This document shows positions 25,026 through 33,714 of a stretch of DNA of 64,000 nucleotides, piece after piece. The DNA is taken from NCBI GenBank assembly GCA_031399085.1, contig JANNOQ010000007.1, positions 62,001 to 126,000 of the forward strand, read 5' to 3'. The stretch's first letter is position 1. Every line of letters starts with the position of its first letter. The notes beneath the pieces were generated by a model. That model worked only from the letters and a program-made list of their open reading frames with translations. It searched no databases and had not been told where the DNA came from. A program made the position numbers and the translations under genes. Origin of the DNA: R-RK-3 sp031399085 (GTDB lineage: Bacteria > Pseudomonadota > Alphaproteobacteria > Rhizobiales > Rhodomicrobiaceae).

Positions 25026-26177
25026 TTAATTTGGGATGAGTACGGTGAAATCGCAAAGGTGTTTCGTCACGCCGGCCCTCTTCCCGGCCGCATCGCCGCT
25101 GCCCCAGAAATAGTCGCCGCGCACCGGGCCGCGAATAGCCGAGCCGGTGTCCTGCGCCACCATCAGGCGGGCGACGGGCCGGCCATTGCCGTCCTTCAGC
25201 TCCGGCGCGGAGACCCATATCGGCATTCCGAGCCGATGATAGCGGGGGTCGACTGCCAGGCTCCGTTCTGGTGCAAGGGGCAAACCCAGGGCGCCGTGCG
25301 CGCCTTCGCCGGACTCGGCCGGATCGAGGACGCGGAAGAACGGGTAGGATTTGTTTTCCCACATCAGTTTGCGTCCGCGCTCGTCGTCGGCGCGCATCCA
25401 ATCCAGCAACGAACTCATCGAGGCGGCGCTCGCCTGCAACTGGCCTTGCGCGACAAGGATTTTGCTAACAGACGTATAGGGATGGCCGTTCTTGCCGGCG
25501 AAGCCGACGCGAAGCGCCTTGCCGTCAGGCAAGCGGATGAGGCCGGAGCCCTGAATCTGCATGACAAAGGCATCGTACGGGTCCGCGAGATAGGCAATTT
25601 CCAGCCCCCTGTCCCTCAATGCGCCTTCCTCGATCTCCTGGCGGGTATAATACGCGACGAGACCGTCCGCGGTCGCCCGCGCCGCCGTCACGTCACCCGG
25701 CAAGCCGCCGCGATCCGCCGCCTTCGCAATGAGCGTGAGATCGTCTGGCATTGCGTAGATCGGGGTTTTAAATTCGGCCGAGGATTCGAGCGCACCTCTG
25801 ATCTCGGGTTCGAAATAGCCAGTCAGCAGGGCGCCGGTTGCCGGGCGTTTGACCAAATAGGGCGTGAAATTGGCCTCGAAGAATTGCCGCGCATCCTCCC
25901 GCGACAGTTTTTCATCGAGCAAGACCGCCAGTTCGCAAACCGGCCTTAGGGCATCAGTGGATGGCGCGCTGGAAAGCAATTTGCGGCAGGATTTGCGAAA
26001 CGGGGCGAAGGCTGCGGATTGGTCGTCCTCCGCCCAGCCCTGGATCGCGGCGAACGTCACAGCGGTCTTTGTTAAACTCTTGCCCCCACCCGCCTCGGCG
26101 TCGCCAAACTGCCAATGCCACAGATTCGCGCCGGACATGACAATGACCACAGCCCCCAAGTAAGAAAAGCATCGCAT
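25026..26177 (-). CDS. mltA: Membrane-bound lytic murein transglycosylase A
   Basis: A 383-residue exported enzyme with an N-terminal hydrophobic segment (~5-17). The MltA barrel has GYFEPEIRGALES near residue 130. The C-terminal 3D domain contains the catalytic Asp region VAQDTGSAIRGPVRGDYFWG (~345), the signature of MltA and related 3D proteins. It cleaves peptidoglycan glycans to 1,6-anhydro products in the periplasm. No lipobox Cys is clear, so membrane anchoring may differ from E. coli MltA. Between timA (upstream) and smr. Confidence 0.92.
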   Translation of the reverse strand: MRCFSYLGAVVIVMSGANLWHWQFGDAEAGGGKSLTKTAVTFAAIQGWAEDDQSAAFAPFRKSCRKLLSSAPSTDALRPVCELAVLLDEKLSREDARQFFEANFTPYLVKRPATGALLTGYFEPEIRGALESSAEFKTPIYAMPDDLTLIAKAADRGGLPGDVTAARATADGLVAYYTRQEIEEGALRDRGLEIAYLADPYDAFVMQIQGSGLIRLPDGKALRVGFAGKNGHPYTSVSKILVAQGQLQASAASMSSLLDWMRADDERGRKLMWENKSYPFFRVLDPAESGEGAHGALGLPLAPERSLAVDPRYHRLGMPIWVSAPELKDGNGRPVARLMVAQDTGSAIRGPVRGDYFWGSGDAAGKRAGVTKHLCDFTVLIPN

Positions 26178-26204
26178 CGAACCTTCTCCCCAAGAAGGCG
26201 CGCG

Positions 26205-26918
26205 CTAAGCTGCCGATCCCGTGGCGACAAGCCGCCAGTTCGGATCGCGTGAGCTGACATCGCGTGCAAAACTCCACACGTCGGTCACCTCGCGGATGAG
26301 CTTTGAGTCGCCGTCGATCACTTCGCCGGCACGGTTTTTGGTTGCGGTAATCAGGTCGCTGACGAATTTGATGGTGATCGTCACCACCTTGTTGGCGATC
26401 TCGGCATCGATGATTTCCGAATTCGAGATGCCGACGAATTTGAAGTCGATCGTGTCACCGGTTTTCTCACGCTCGGCGATCGCGGCCGAAAAGCTATCGA
26501 AAACTTCGCGGCTCAAAAGCTGCTTCAGTGCCTTGCGGTCCCCCTCGGCGAACGCCGTGACGATCATCTCATAGGCGGCTTTGGCGCCATTCAGGAAGTG
26601 CTGCGGATCAAAGCTGCGATCCGTTTGCGCGACCGCCTGAAGCTTTTGCGCCGCGTTGCTGCCCTCGGGCGCCACATCCTTCAACCGCTTGGCGAAGGTG
26701 GCTTCGTCGAGTTCCTCACTCATCCTCGGCGGCTCTCCTCGTGGCAGGGTCACAATATTGTCCCGCAGCGGTTTGCCATTTGTATCGGGCGGCGAGTACG
26801 GATCGTAGCGAGGCCGCTCATTACCGGTTCGCCTGCCGAGAACGCTGCGAAGCCGCAGAAAAATCACGACCGCAATGACGAGAAAAAGCAAAGTCAGGAT
26901 GTCGAATGTGCCGTTCAT
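26205..26918 (-). CDS. Tim44-like domain protein (TimA)
   Basis: A 237-residue protein with one N-terminal helix (~5-22, ILTLLFLVIAVVIFLRLRSV) and a C-terminal Tim44/TIM44-like domain (~95-235, FLNGAKAAYEMIVTAFAEGD, VTDVWSFARDV). The domain is related to the mitochondrial import motor protein Tim44; alphaproteobacterial TimA is an inner-membrane protein of uncertain role. I start at the ATG at 26918, where the helix begins. It is divergent from fxsA as in many Hyphomicrobiales. Confidence 0.9.
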   Translation of the reverse strand: MNGTFDILTLLFLVIAVVIFLRLRSVLGRRTGNERPRYDPYSPPDTNGKPLRDNIVTLPRGEPPRMSEELDEATFAKRLKDVAPEGSNAAQKLQAVAQTDRSFDPQHFLNGAKAAYEMIVTAFAEGDRKALKQLLSREVFDSFSAAIAEREKTGDTIDFKFVGISNSEIIDAEIANKVVTITIKFVSDLITATKNRAGEVIDGDSKLIREVTDVWSFARDVSSRDPNWRLVATGSAA

Positions 26919-27143
26919 ATTGCCGCAGCTTCTTTGGATGCATATGTGCGCATGGGGGCCATGATCTATCATATAGGGCGCGGCCACGATCACCGCCAGC
27001 CGAATGACGCGCGATAGAAAACATGCCGCGCATCTATAGCAAATTACGCGATCGAAACGGTTAAGCCAACCTGCAAGAATTTCTTCGCTTGCGCCGTCCG
27101 TCGATTTCGCTGTTCGATGTTGCCGATCTGGGGACTTAACAGC

Positions 27144-27725
27144 ATGCAAATCCTTTTGTTCCTGCTCTTTATAGGGCTGCCGATCGCTGAAATCGCCGTG
27201 TTTATCGAGGCTGGGCGGCTGATTGGGGTGCTTCCGACAATCCTGCTGACGATCGGCACCGCCATTACCGGCGCCTTTCTGATGCGGGTGCAAGGCTTTG
27301 CGACGTTGAACCGCTTCACCCAAAGTCTCGAAAAGGGCGAAATGCCCGTGGCGGCGGTGCTCGACGGGGTCGGCATCATGACGGCGGGTATGCTGCTGAT
27401 CACGCCCGGGCTGCTGACCGATCTGCTTGGATTTTTGCTTTTCGTTCCACCCATTCGCCGAAGCCTTGCGCGATGGATTGTCCGCAAGGCCATCGCCGGC
27501 GGCAGCGTCCGCATCCGCACTTTTGGCGGCACGGGACCGGGCGTTGGTCCCAAGCCGAGCCCGCCGCCCGGCAAAGACGGAACCTTCACGCGGTCGGACA
27601 ATATCGTCGACGCCGATTTCGAGACGGTCGCGCCGGGCGACCAGGGTGCATCCACGCCACTCGATCTGGAAGACCCGGAGGCAAGCCGCAAAAAGGATCG
27701 AAACTCACCTTGGCGTAAGGGCTAG
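27144..27725 (+). CDS. fxsA: FxsA family membrane protein
   Basis: A 193-residue protein with the FxsA pattern: helices at ~3-20 (LLFLLFIGLPIAEIAVFIEAG), ~27-47 and ~73-98 (GVGIMTAGMLLITPGLLTDLLG). A long Gly/Pro-rich hydrophilic tail follows. E. coli FxsA blocks phage T7 exclusion by the F plasmid when overproduced; its normal role is unknown. The ATG at 27144 is chosen because the helix starts at once. It is the neighbour of timA and secB, a conserved origin-proximal order. Confidence 0.88.
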   Translation: MQILLFLLFIGLPIAEIAVFIEAGRLIGVLPTILLTIGTAITGAFLMRVQGFATLNRFTQSLEKGEMPVAAVLDGVGIMTAGMLLITPGLLTDLLGFLLFVPPIRRSLARWIVRKAIAGGSVRIRTFGGTGPGVGPKPSPPPGKDGTFTRSDNIVDADFETVAPGDQGASTPLDLEDPEASRKKDRNSPWRKG

Positions 27726-27840
27726 ATCACGATGATTTTGGATTGAGTCAATCCAAAATCATGAACAGTGATCTATCTCTATATTTAAAGCGGGATGACG
27801 AGCGGAAAACCGGTTACCACTTTTCCTCATCCCGCTCTAA
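27722..27840 (-). repeat. Dispersed intergenic repeat, diverged family A member (copy 3)
   Basis: On the minus strand it begins AGAGCGGGATGAGGAAAAGT and continues GGTAACCGGTTTTCC, in register with the GGAAAAGTGGACGCCGGTTTTCC core of family A. It then carries a palindrome, GATTTTGGATTG and its inverse CAATCCAAAATC (27734-27763). It overlaps the last bases of fxsA and fills the gap before secB. Confidence 0.65.
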
Positions 27841-27966
27841 GCCCGTTTGCAGGACCGCGATGCCGGTTGCCTGCCACCCTCGCTCATGCTAGCGACGTGC
27901 CGAACCATGAATGGGGAACCGCGCTGCCCCCAGGCCATCGCAGCAAGACTCAAGGATCATAAGCCC

Positions 27967-28464
27967 ATGTCAAACGGCACGAACGGCGCCGCTCCGGAAG
28001 CCGGTAACGCCGAGGCTCCACAGCCTCAGGTCAACGTTCTGGGGCAGTATATCAAGGATTTGTCGTTCGAGAATCCGGGCGCGCCGCGCTCTCTGCGCGG
28101 ACCGGGGAAAAACCCCAACATTCAGATCAATGTCAATGTTCAGGCCCAGCCGATTGGCGATGACGTTTATGAAGTTGTGCTGAGCATGGAAGCCGCGGCT
28201 AAAAACGAAGAGGGCACGCTTTATAATTTGGAACTGATCTATGCTGGCGGCTTCCGCTTGCGTAACTTGCCGCCACAGGCGTTGAAGCCGGTGTTGTTCA
28301 TCGAATGCCCGGCGCTGCTCTTCCCCTTCGTGCGCCGGCTGGTCGCCGATCTGACGCGCGAAGGCGGCTTCCCGCCGCTGCTGCTCGATCCGATTGATTT
28401 CGTCGCGCTTTTCCGTCAACGGATGACGCAGGACGAGCCGATGCCGGAAACTGCGACGCAGTAG
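27967..28464 (+). CDS. secB: Protein-export chaperone SecB
   Basis: A 165-residue tetrameric chaperone that keeps preproteins unfolded and hands them to SecA. SecB features: VLGQYIKDLSFENPG, INVNVQAQPIGDDVYEVVLSMEA and FIECPALLFPFVRRLVADLTREGGFPPL. The N-terminal ~20 residues are an Asn/Ala/Pro-rich lead typical of rhizobial SecB. Start at ATG 27967. Convergent with dnaQ, 13 bp apart. Confidence 0.95.
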   Translation: MSNGTNGAAPEAGNAEAPQPQVNVLGQYIKDLSFENPGAPRSLRGPGKNPNIQINVNVQAQPIGDDVYEVVLSMEAAAKNEEGTLYNLELIYAGGFRLRNLPPQALKPVLFIECPALLFPFVRRLVADLTREGGFPPLLLDPIDFVALFRQRMTQDEPMPETATQ

Positions 28465-28477
28465 TTGGGGCCGGGTT

Positions 28478-29167
28478 CTATTGATAGAGCCGCCAGACCG
28501 CCTCGCTCCCCAACTCCTCCACGAACGCGATGTGCGCCGCGTGCTCGGCCTCGGCCAGATTGACGGGCAGAGGCTGCGGGCGAATGAGAATCACGTTGGC
28601 CGCCGCCGCGCCACGACCTATTCCAGCCCTGCGCGAAGAGAGATCGAGATTGGGCTGCTGCCCGCCGATGAGCTGCAAATAGACGTCCGCGAGAAGCTCG
28701 GCATCGAGCAGCGCGCCATGCTTGGTGCGGGCGGAATTGTCGATATTGTAGCGCTTGCAGAGCGCATCGAGACTGTTCGGCCCGGCCGGATGCTTGCGCC
28801 GGGCCAGCGCCAGCGTATCGAGCACGCGCTCCGGCGGGATGGGCGCCTTGCTGATCCGGTTCAACTCGACATTGATGAAGCCCATGTCGAAGCTGGCATT
28901 GTGGAAGATCATTTTGCCGCCATCGACGAAGTCGAGGAAGGATTCGGCGAGATCGGCGAACAGCGGCTTGTCGGCGAGAAACTGCGTCGAAAGCCCGTGA
29001 ACCCGGTAGGCTTCCACCGGAACCTCGCGTTGAGGATTGATATATTGGTGCCAGACGCGGCCCGTCGGGATGAAGTTGGAGAGCTCGACGCAGGCGATTT
29101 CCACCAGCCGGTCGCCCCGGTGCGGGTCGAGGCCGGTGGTTTCGGTGTCCATGACGATTTCGCGCAT
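28478..29167 (-). CDS. dnaQ: DNA polymerase III epsilon subunit
   Basis: A 229-residue DEDDh 3'-5' exonuclease, the proofreading subunit of the replicase. Exo I is MDTETTGLDP (Asp7, Glu9), Exo II FHNASFDMGFINVEL, and Exo III HGALLDAELLADVY with its His and Asp. The tail after ~185 would bind the alpha subunit. It lies three bases after the coaE stop and runs leftwards away from the putative origin. Confidence 0.95.
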   Translation of the reverse strand: MREIVMDTETTGLDPHRGDRLVEIACVELSNFIPTGRVWHQYINPQREVPVEAYRVHGLSTQFLADKPLFADLAESFLDFVDGGKMIFHNASFDMGFINVELNRISKAPIPPERVLDTLALARRKHPAGPNSLDALCKRYNIDNSARTKHGALLDAELLADVYLQLIGGQQPNLDLSSRRAGIGRGAAAANVILIRPQPLPVNLAEAEHAAHIAFVEELGSEAVWRLYQ

Positions 29168-29170
29168 CGC

Positions 29171-29812
29171 TCAGCTCCCCGCCGGTCCGGCCTCCGCGCG
29201 TTCGCGCCAGAGATCGAATTTTCCCCCGGCGCGATCCTTCAATGATTCGAGCAGATTATCGAGCTGCGCTTGGGTTTCCCCCCAAGCCAAGCCGGTGTCG
29301 ATCACATAATCCGCCCGGCCGCGCTTTTCGGCGTCGGGGAGCTGGCGCGCACGGATGGCGGCGAGCTTCTCCGGGGTCATGCCGGGGCGGGACATGACGC
29401 GCTCGGTTTGGACGGGCTCGGGGGCGCTGACAACGATGGTCACATCGACGAGCCGGTCGCCGCCCGTCTCGAACAGCAGCGGAATGTCGAGTACGCACAA
29501 TGGAGCGCCCGCCGACGCCTGCTGCTGGAGAAACACCCATTGCGCCTGGCGCACCAGCGGGTGAATCAGCGCCTCGATCTTGGCGAAACCGTCCGCATCC
29601 CGCATCGCGGCCGCCGCGAGCTTCGCGCGGTCGACCTTGCCGTCGGAGGTCGTGCCTGGAAAGGCTGCTTCAATATGCGGGACGGCCTCGCCTTCATACA
29701 GCCGATGCACGGCGGCGTCCGAGTCCAGCACGGGCACGCCGCGCGCGGCGAGATGGTTCGCCACGGTGGTTTTGCCCATCCCGATGGAGCCTGTCAGCCC
29801 GACAATCAGCAT
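29171..29812 (-). CDS. coaE: Dephospho-CoA kinase
   Basis: A 213-residue P-loop kinase for the last step of coenzyme A synthesis. The P-loop GLTGSIGMGKTTVANHLAARG is at ~5-25, the acceptor region PVLDSDAAVHRLYEG follows, and LCVLDIPLLFETGGDRLVD is the conserved middle. I start at ATG 29812 (MLIVGLTG); an upstream frame extension overlaps aroE and looks non-coding. Eight bases separate it from aroE, so the two are likely cotranscribed. Confidence 0.94.
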   Translation of the reverse strand: MLIVGLTGSIGMGKTTVANHLAARGVPVLDSDAAVHRLYEGEAVPHIEAAFPGTTSDGKVDRAKLAAAAMRDADGFAKIEALIHPLVRQAQWVFLQQQASAGAPLCVLDIPLLFETGGDRLVDVTIVVSAPEPVQTERVMSRPGMTPEKLAAIRARQLPDAEKRGRADYVIDTGLAWGETQAQLDNLLESLKDRAGGKFDLWRERAEAGPAGS

Positions 29813-29820
29813 GTTTTCAC

Positions 29821-30651
29821 CTAATGCGCATGAAGGTCGGCAACGATGAGATCGCGCAGCTCGGCCGTGACCTCGGGCCGGACGCCGAACCATTTTTCGA
29901 AACCCGGCGCCGCCTGATGCAGCAACATGCCGAGCCCGTCGGCGGTGCGCAACCCCGCATTGCGCGCCCGCCGCAACAGGTCCGTTTCGAGCGGCGCGTA
30001 GACAATATCCGTCACGACGCACGACGGTGAAAGCCCGGAAAGGCCGATATCGAGCGCAGGCGCGCCGGTCATGCCGAGGGTGGTCGTGTTCACAAGCAAT
30101 CCACAGCCTTTCAACATATCCGCCCGCCGCTCCCAGGGAAACACGCCGACCGCCGGCCCGAAGGACGACGCTAGCGCCTCGGCCCGGTCTGGCGTCCGGT
30201 TGGCAAGGCGGATTTGCGCGAAACCGCGATCGAGCAGGCCGCGAATGATGCCCCGCGCCGCGCCGCCCGCGCCAAGGATCGCGGCGGGAAGCGCGGACTT
30301 ATCCCAGCCAGGCGTATGGTCGTCAAGATTATGCAGGAAGCCATGAATGTCGGAGTTGGAGGCGCAGAGAACGCCGTCTTCGAGCCACAGCGTATTGGCG
30401 GCCTCGACACTTCTCGCGGCGGCGTCGGGCCTGGCGGCAGCGCGGAAAGCCGCCTCCTTATGCGGCAGCGTGACGTTGCAGCCGACATAGCCGTGGGCTT
30501 CGAGATCGCGGAAGAACGCGCCGGCCGCTTCCGCCATCACCGGCTGCTTCACATACTCGCCCTCGATGCCGTAGCGCTTCAGCCAATAGCCGTGAATGAG
30601 CGGCGAGCGCGAATGCGCGACCGGCCAACCGACGACACAGGCGCGTTTCAT
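29821..30651 (-). CDS. aroE: Shikimate dehydrogenase (NADP+)
   Basis: A 276-residue enzyme that reduces 3-dehydroshikimate to shikimate in aromatic amino acid synthesis. It shows the shikimate-binding SRSPLIHGYWL (~14-25), catalytic Lys in NVTLPHKEAAF (~65), the Rossmann loop LGAGGAARGI (~130) and the NADP specificity segment ANRTPDRAE. A typical length. Part of the maf-aroE-coaE-dnaQ string. Confidence 0.95.
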   Translation of the reverse strand: MKRACVVGWPVAHSRSPLIHGYWLKRYGIEGEYVKQPVMAEAAGAFFRDLEAHGYVGCNVTLPHKEAAFRAAARPDAAARSVEAANTLWLEDGVLCASNSDIHGFLHNLDDHTPGWDKSALPAAILGAGGAARGIIRGLLDRGFAQIRLANRTPDRAEALASSFGPAVGVFPWERRADMLKGCGLLVNTTTLGMTGAPALDIGLSGLSPSCVVTDIVYAPLETDLLRRARNAGLRTADGLGMLLHQAAPGFEKWFGVRPEVTAELRDLIVADLHAH

Positions 30652-30673
30652 GGCGGATCTCCTTTAGCGCCGG

Positions 30674-31294
30674 CTAGGATTTGAGCCAGCGAGCTTCGCG
30701 CAGATACTCCAGAAGCGGCAGCAGCGGCAATCCAATTATGGTGAAGTGGTTGCCCTCGACGGCGGCGAAGAGCTGGATGCCCGGCCCCTCGATCCGGTAG
30801 GCGCCGACGGACCGCAGGATGGCTTCGTCTTCCGCGCGGCAATAGTCGTCCAGAAACGCGTCCGAGAACTCCCGCATGGTTAAATGCGCCAGGCCAAGAT
30901 GACGCCAGACGGCCTTGCCGGCCTCGGCGACGCACATCGCCGAATAGAGGCGATGCGTCCTGCCGCGCAGCGCCAGAAGCTGATCCCGCGCGGCGTCAAG
31001 GCTCGGCGGCTTATGAATGACCGCGCCGCCGCACTCCATGACGGTGTCCGCGCCGATTACCAGCGCCTCCGGCTCGCGGGCGCTGACGTCCTCGGCCTTG
31101 GCCGCTGCCAGCAAAAGCGCCAGCCCGCCCGCTTCAATCCCGCCATTGGCTCGCGCCGCTTCGGCTTCGAGCGCGCGTTCATCCACATCCGCCGGCATCT
31201 GGCGAAAGGCGATGCCCGCTCCGCGCAGAACCGCCGCCCGGCCCTCGCTCGCCGACGCCAGGATCAATTCGCGTGCCTTGCGCGTCTCAGCCAT
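30674..31294 (-). CDS. maf: Maf/YceF family nucleoside triphosphate pyrophosphatase
   Basis: A 206-residue Maf-like protein. The signature LILASASEGRAAVLRGAGI replaces the common SxSPRR stretch with SEGR; the conserved VIGADTV and KPPSLDAARDQLLALRGRTH follow. Maf proteins hydrolyse modified or canonical NTPs such as m7GTP, UTP or dTTP to monophosphates and so clean the nucleotide pool. Its start overlaps the end of ppsR by eight bases, and aroE follows 22 bp on. Confidence 0.9.
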   Translation of the reverse strand: MAETRKARELILASASEGRAAVLRGAGIAFRQMPADVDERALEAEAARANGGIEAGGLALLLAAAKAEDVSAREPEALVIGADTVMECGGAVIHKPPSLDAARDQLLALRGRTHRLYSAMCVAEAGKAVWRHLGLAHLTMREFSDAFLDDYCRAEDEAILRSVGAYRIEGPGIQLFAAVEGNHFTIIGLPLLPLLEYLREARWLKS

Positions 31295-32135
31295 TGCCCT
31301 TGCGGTCCTCGCACAGCTTGATCACGGCGGCGGCGGTTTCCTCGATCGAGCGGCGCGTCACGTCGATCACCGGCCATTGATGTCGCCCGCAGAGCCGCCG
31401 CGTGAAGGCGATCTCCTTCTCGATCTTTTCCGTATCGGTGTAATCTTGGTTTTTTGCGTCGTTCATTCCGAGCAGGCGCTGGCGGCGGATTTCGGCCAGA
31501 CGCTGCGGGCTGGCGACCAGGCCCGCGACCACGGCGTTGCGCACCGTCTCCAATTCCGGCGGCGGCGGGATGTCGGGTATCAGCGAGACATTGGCCGTCT
31601 TGAAGCCGCGATTGGCCAGATAAAGGCTGGTCGGGGTTTTGGAGGTGCGGCTGGCGCCGATCAGCACGATGTCGGCGTCGTCAAGATCGGCGGTGCGCTG
31701 CCCGTCATCATGGGCCAGAGTGAAGTTCATCGCCTCGATGCGGCGGAAATAATCGGTGTTGAGCACATGCTGCCCGCCGACGACCGGCGTGGACGGCGTG
31801 CCAAGATAGGCCTCGAAGACTTTCAGCAGTGGCTCCAGCACGGGGACGCAAGGAATATTCAGCTCCTCGCAGCGCTGTTCGAGGTGACGCCCCAGCGTCC
31901 GGTCGACAATGGTGTAGAGCACGATGCCGGGCGTAGCTTCGACCTGCTGCAGCACGCGGTCGAGATGGCGGCGGTTGCGCACGAAGGGGTGGGAGTGTTT
32001 CAGCGCGCGGATGCTGGAATATTGAACGGCGGCGGCTTTGGCGATCGCGGCCAGCGTCTCGCCCGATGCGTCCGACACCATGTGCAGGTGAAAAAACTTC
32101 GGCAGCTCCTTGGTAGTCTGTTGATAAGTCGTCAC
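31287..32135 (-). CDS. ppsR: PPDK/PEP synthase regulatory kinase-phosphorylase (DUF299)
   Basis: About 282 residues. The DUF299 family phosphorylates and dephosphorylates pyruvate phosphate dikinase or PEP synthase, using ADP and phosphate. It shows FHLHMVSDASGETL near the start and the P-loop GASRTSKTPTSLYLANRG (~150). I choose the GTG at 32135, 17 codons inside a frame that opens with ATG at 32186, because family members start shortly before FHLH. In Hyphomicrobiales this gene borders the replication origin opposite hemE, as here. Confidence 0.9.
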   Translation of the reverse strand: MTTYQQTTKELPKFFHLHMVSDASGETLAAIAKAAAVQYSSIRALKHSHPFVRNRRHLDRVLQQVEATPGIVLYTIVDRTLGRHLEQRCEELNIPCVPVLEPLLKVFEAYLGTPSTPVVGGQHVLNTDYFRRIEAMNFTLAHDDGQRTADLDDADIVLIGASRTSKTPTSLYLANRGFKTANVSLIPDIPPPPELETVRNAVVAGLVASPQRLAEIRRQRLLGMNDAKNQDYTDTEKIEKEIAFTRRLCGRHQWPVIDVTRRSIEETAAAVIKLCEDRKGNG

Positions 32136-32536
32136 GTTTGAGACCCCGCGGAGGTTTATGGAAAATCGGCCGACCGAGTCCCGCACCCTAATTCAAAAAA
32201 CACCCACAGCCAGACGCGATGGGACACAAAAATTTCGCTTATGGGGACGCTTTTGCAAAGAACGAATTTTGCGCACGGCTTATGCCACAGTTGAGCATTG
32301 CTTGTTTTGACGATATGCAATGAGCTGACAGGGGCAAGCGTTTGCTGTTTCAAGCTGAAATTCCGTGGCCGTCCCGGCGCATTGGCGGAGGCGCTTCGTA
32401 AACCCTGCGCCATGCCGCCAACCTGCCGCAAACTGTCGATAAAGGCGGGACAATCCGAGAATATCCGCAATTCACCGCCTTAGAATAATAGCCTAGTAAA
32501 AAAGCCTAAGGCTGTATTTTTAGGAAAAGCGAAGCG
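32136..32536. other. Putative chromosomal replication origin (oriC), ppsR-hemE gap
   Basis: The divergent ppsR-hemE gap corresponds to the mapped or predicted origin in several alphaproteobacteria, where oriC borders hemE. An AT-rich block at 32481-32525 beside hemE could unwind; it includes AGCCTAAGGCT at 32503-32513. One-mismatch DnaA boxes are TGTCGATAA at 32434-32442 and TGTTGATAA at 32119-32127, the latter just inside ppsR. A GAGTC methylation-type site lies at ~32176. No perfect TTATCCACA box is present, so the call rests mainly on synteny and on gene orientation changing here. Confidence 0.6.
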
Positions 32537-33586
32537 ATGCAGGCTGCACAGCAGGGAACGCCCTCGACGCCGAAATTGATCCAGGTTCTGCAAGGCAAGG
32601 CGCTCGGCAGGCCGCCGGTCTGGCTGATGCGGCAGGCGGGCCGGTATCTGCCCGAATATCGGGAGCTGCGCGCCCAGTCGAATGGGTTCCTCGATATGTG
32701 CTACCGGCCGGAACGCGCGGCGGAGATCACCTTGCAGCCGATCCGCCGGTTCGGTTTCGACGCGGCGATCCTGTTCGCCGATATCCTCATCGTGCCCGAT
32801 GCCTTAGGGCAGCGGGTCGAATTCGAGGAGGGCGCCGGACCCAAGCTCGATGCGATGGAGCCCGCCGCGCTGCTGGCGCATTTGAAGCCGGATGCGACGG
32901 GCGAGAAATATGGCCGAATTTTCGAGACCGTCGCCCGGGTGCGCGCCGAGCTTGCGCCAGAAACCGCGCTCATCGGATTTTGCGGCGCGCCTTGGACGGT
33001 GGCGACCTACATGATCGCCGGGCACGGCACGCCGGATCAGGCCCCGGCGCGGCTTGCCGCCTATCGCGATCCGGAAAATTTCGCGGCGCTGCTCGACCTC
33101 TTGGCCGACACTTCGGTCGCCTATCTGTCCGGCCAGATTGCCGCCGGCGCGCAGGTGGTGCAGATTTTCGATAGCTGGGCGGGCATTTTGCCGGATGATG
33201 AATTTGCGCGCTGGGTGATCGCGCCGACCGTAAAAATGGTCAACGCGTTGAGCGATTTGCATCCAGACGTTCCGATCATCGGCTTCCCGCGCGGCGCGGG
33301 CGCGCTCTCCGAGGCGTTTGTGCGCGAAACCGGCGTCGACGGCATTGGCTGCGACACGGCGATGCCGCTGGCGCAAATGCGGGCGCTAGGAGCGCAGGCG
33401 GCGGTTCAGGGCAATCTCGATCCGCTGCTGCTTGTGGCCGGCGGGCACTTGCTCGAAACCCGAATCCAGAGCATCTTGGCCGCGCTTCAGGGGGTTCCGC
33501 ATATTTTCAATCTCGGCCACGGCATTTTGCAGACGACGCCGATCGCGCATGTCGAGCGGTTGGTGAAGCTGGTCCGGGGCGATTAA
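32537..33586 (+). CDS. hemE: Uroporphyrinogen decarboxylase
   Basis: A 349-residue enzyme that removes four carboxyl groups from uroporphyrinogen III to give coproporphyrinogen III. The UroD signature PVWLMRQAGRYLPEYRELRA is at ~27-46, with the catalytic Asp in FDAAILFADILIVPDALG, then GFCGAPWTVATYMI and QIFDSWAGILP. Full length. It runs away from the putative origin and is followed by hemJ and rho, the common alphaproteobacterial order. Confidence 0.96.
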   Translation: MQAAQQGTPSTPKLIQVLQGKALGRPPVWLMRQAGRYLPEYRELRAQSNGFLDMCYRPERAAEITLQPIRRFGFDAAILFADILIVPDALGQRVEFEEGAGPKLDAMEPAALLAHLKPDATGEKYGRIFETVARVRAELAPETALIGFCGAPWTVATYMIAGHGTPDQAPARLAAYRDPENFAALLDLLADTSVAYLSGQIAAGAQVVQIFDSWAGILPDDEFARWVIAPTVKMVNALSDLHPDVPIIGFPRGAGALSEAFVRETGVDGIGCDTAMPLAQMRALGAQAAVQGNLDPLLLVAGGHLLETRIQSILAALQGVPHIFNLGHGILQTTPIAHVERLVKLVRGD

Positions 33587-33599
33587 GCGCAGTCTTCGC

Positions 33600-33676
33600 T
33601 GATCCCTACGGAAGCGGGGATCCAGTACTCCCAGAAGCGCCGGTTTTACGGGATTTCCGCTTTCTCGGGAATGACA
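33600..33676. repeat. Degenerate CATCCCGC-type palindromic repeat between hemE and hemJ
   Basis: GAAGCGGGGATCCAGTA near 33611 and TTTCCGCTTTCTCGGGAATG near 33654 are imperfect inverse complements. They resemble the arms of the family D element at 11686-11765. No ORF; it could act as a hairpin after hemE. Confidence 0.55.
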
Positions 33677-33714
33677 AGCAACTGTGGAAGACGTCAGGCA
33701 GGACGAGGGGCAGC

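Noticed and set aside
32280..32289. TTATGCCACA as a DnaA box
   Set aside because: Contains an extra base relative to TTATCCACA, so I do not count it as a box.
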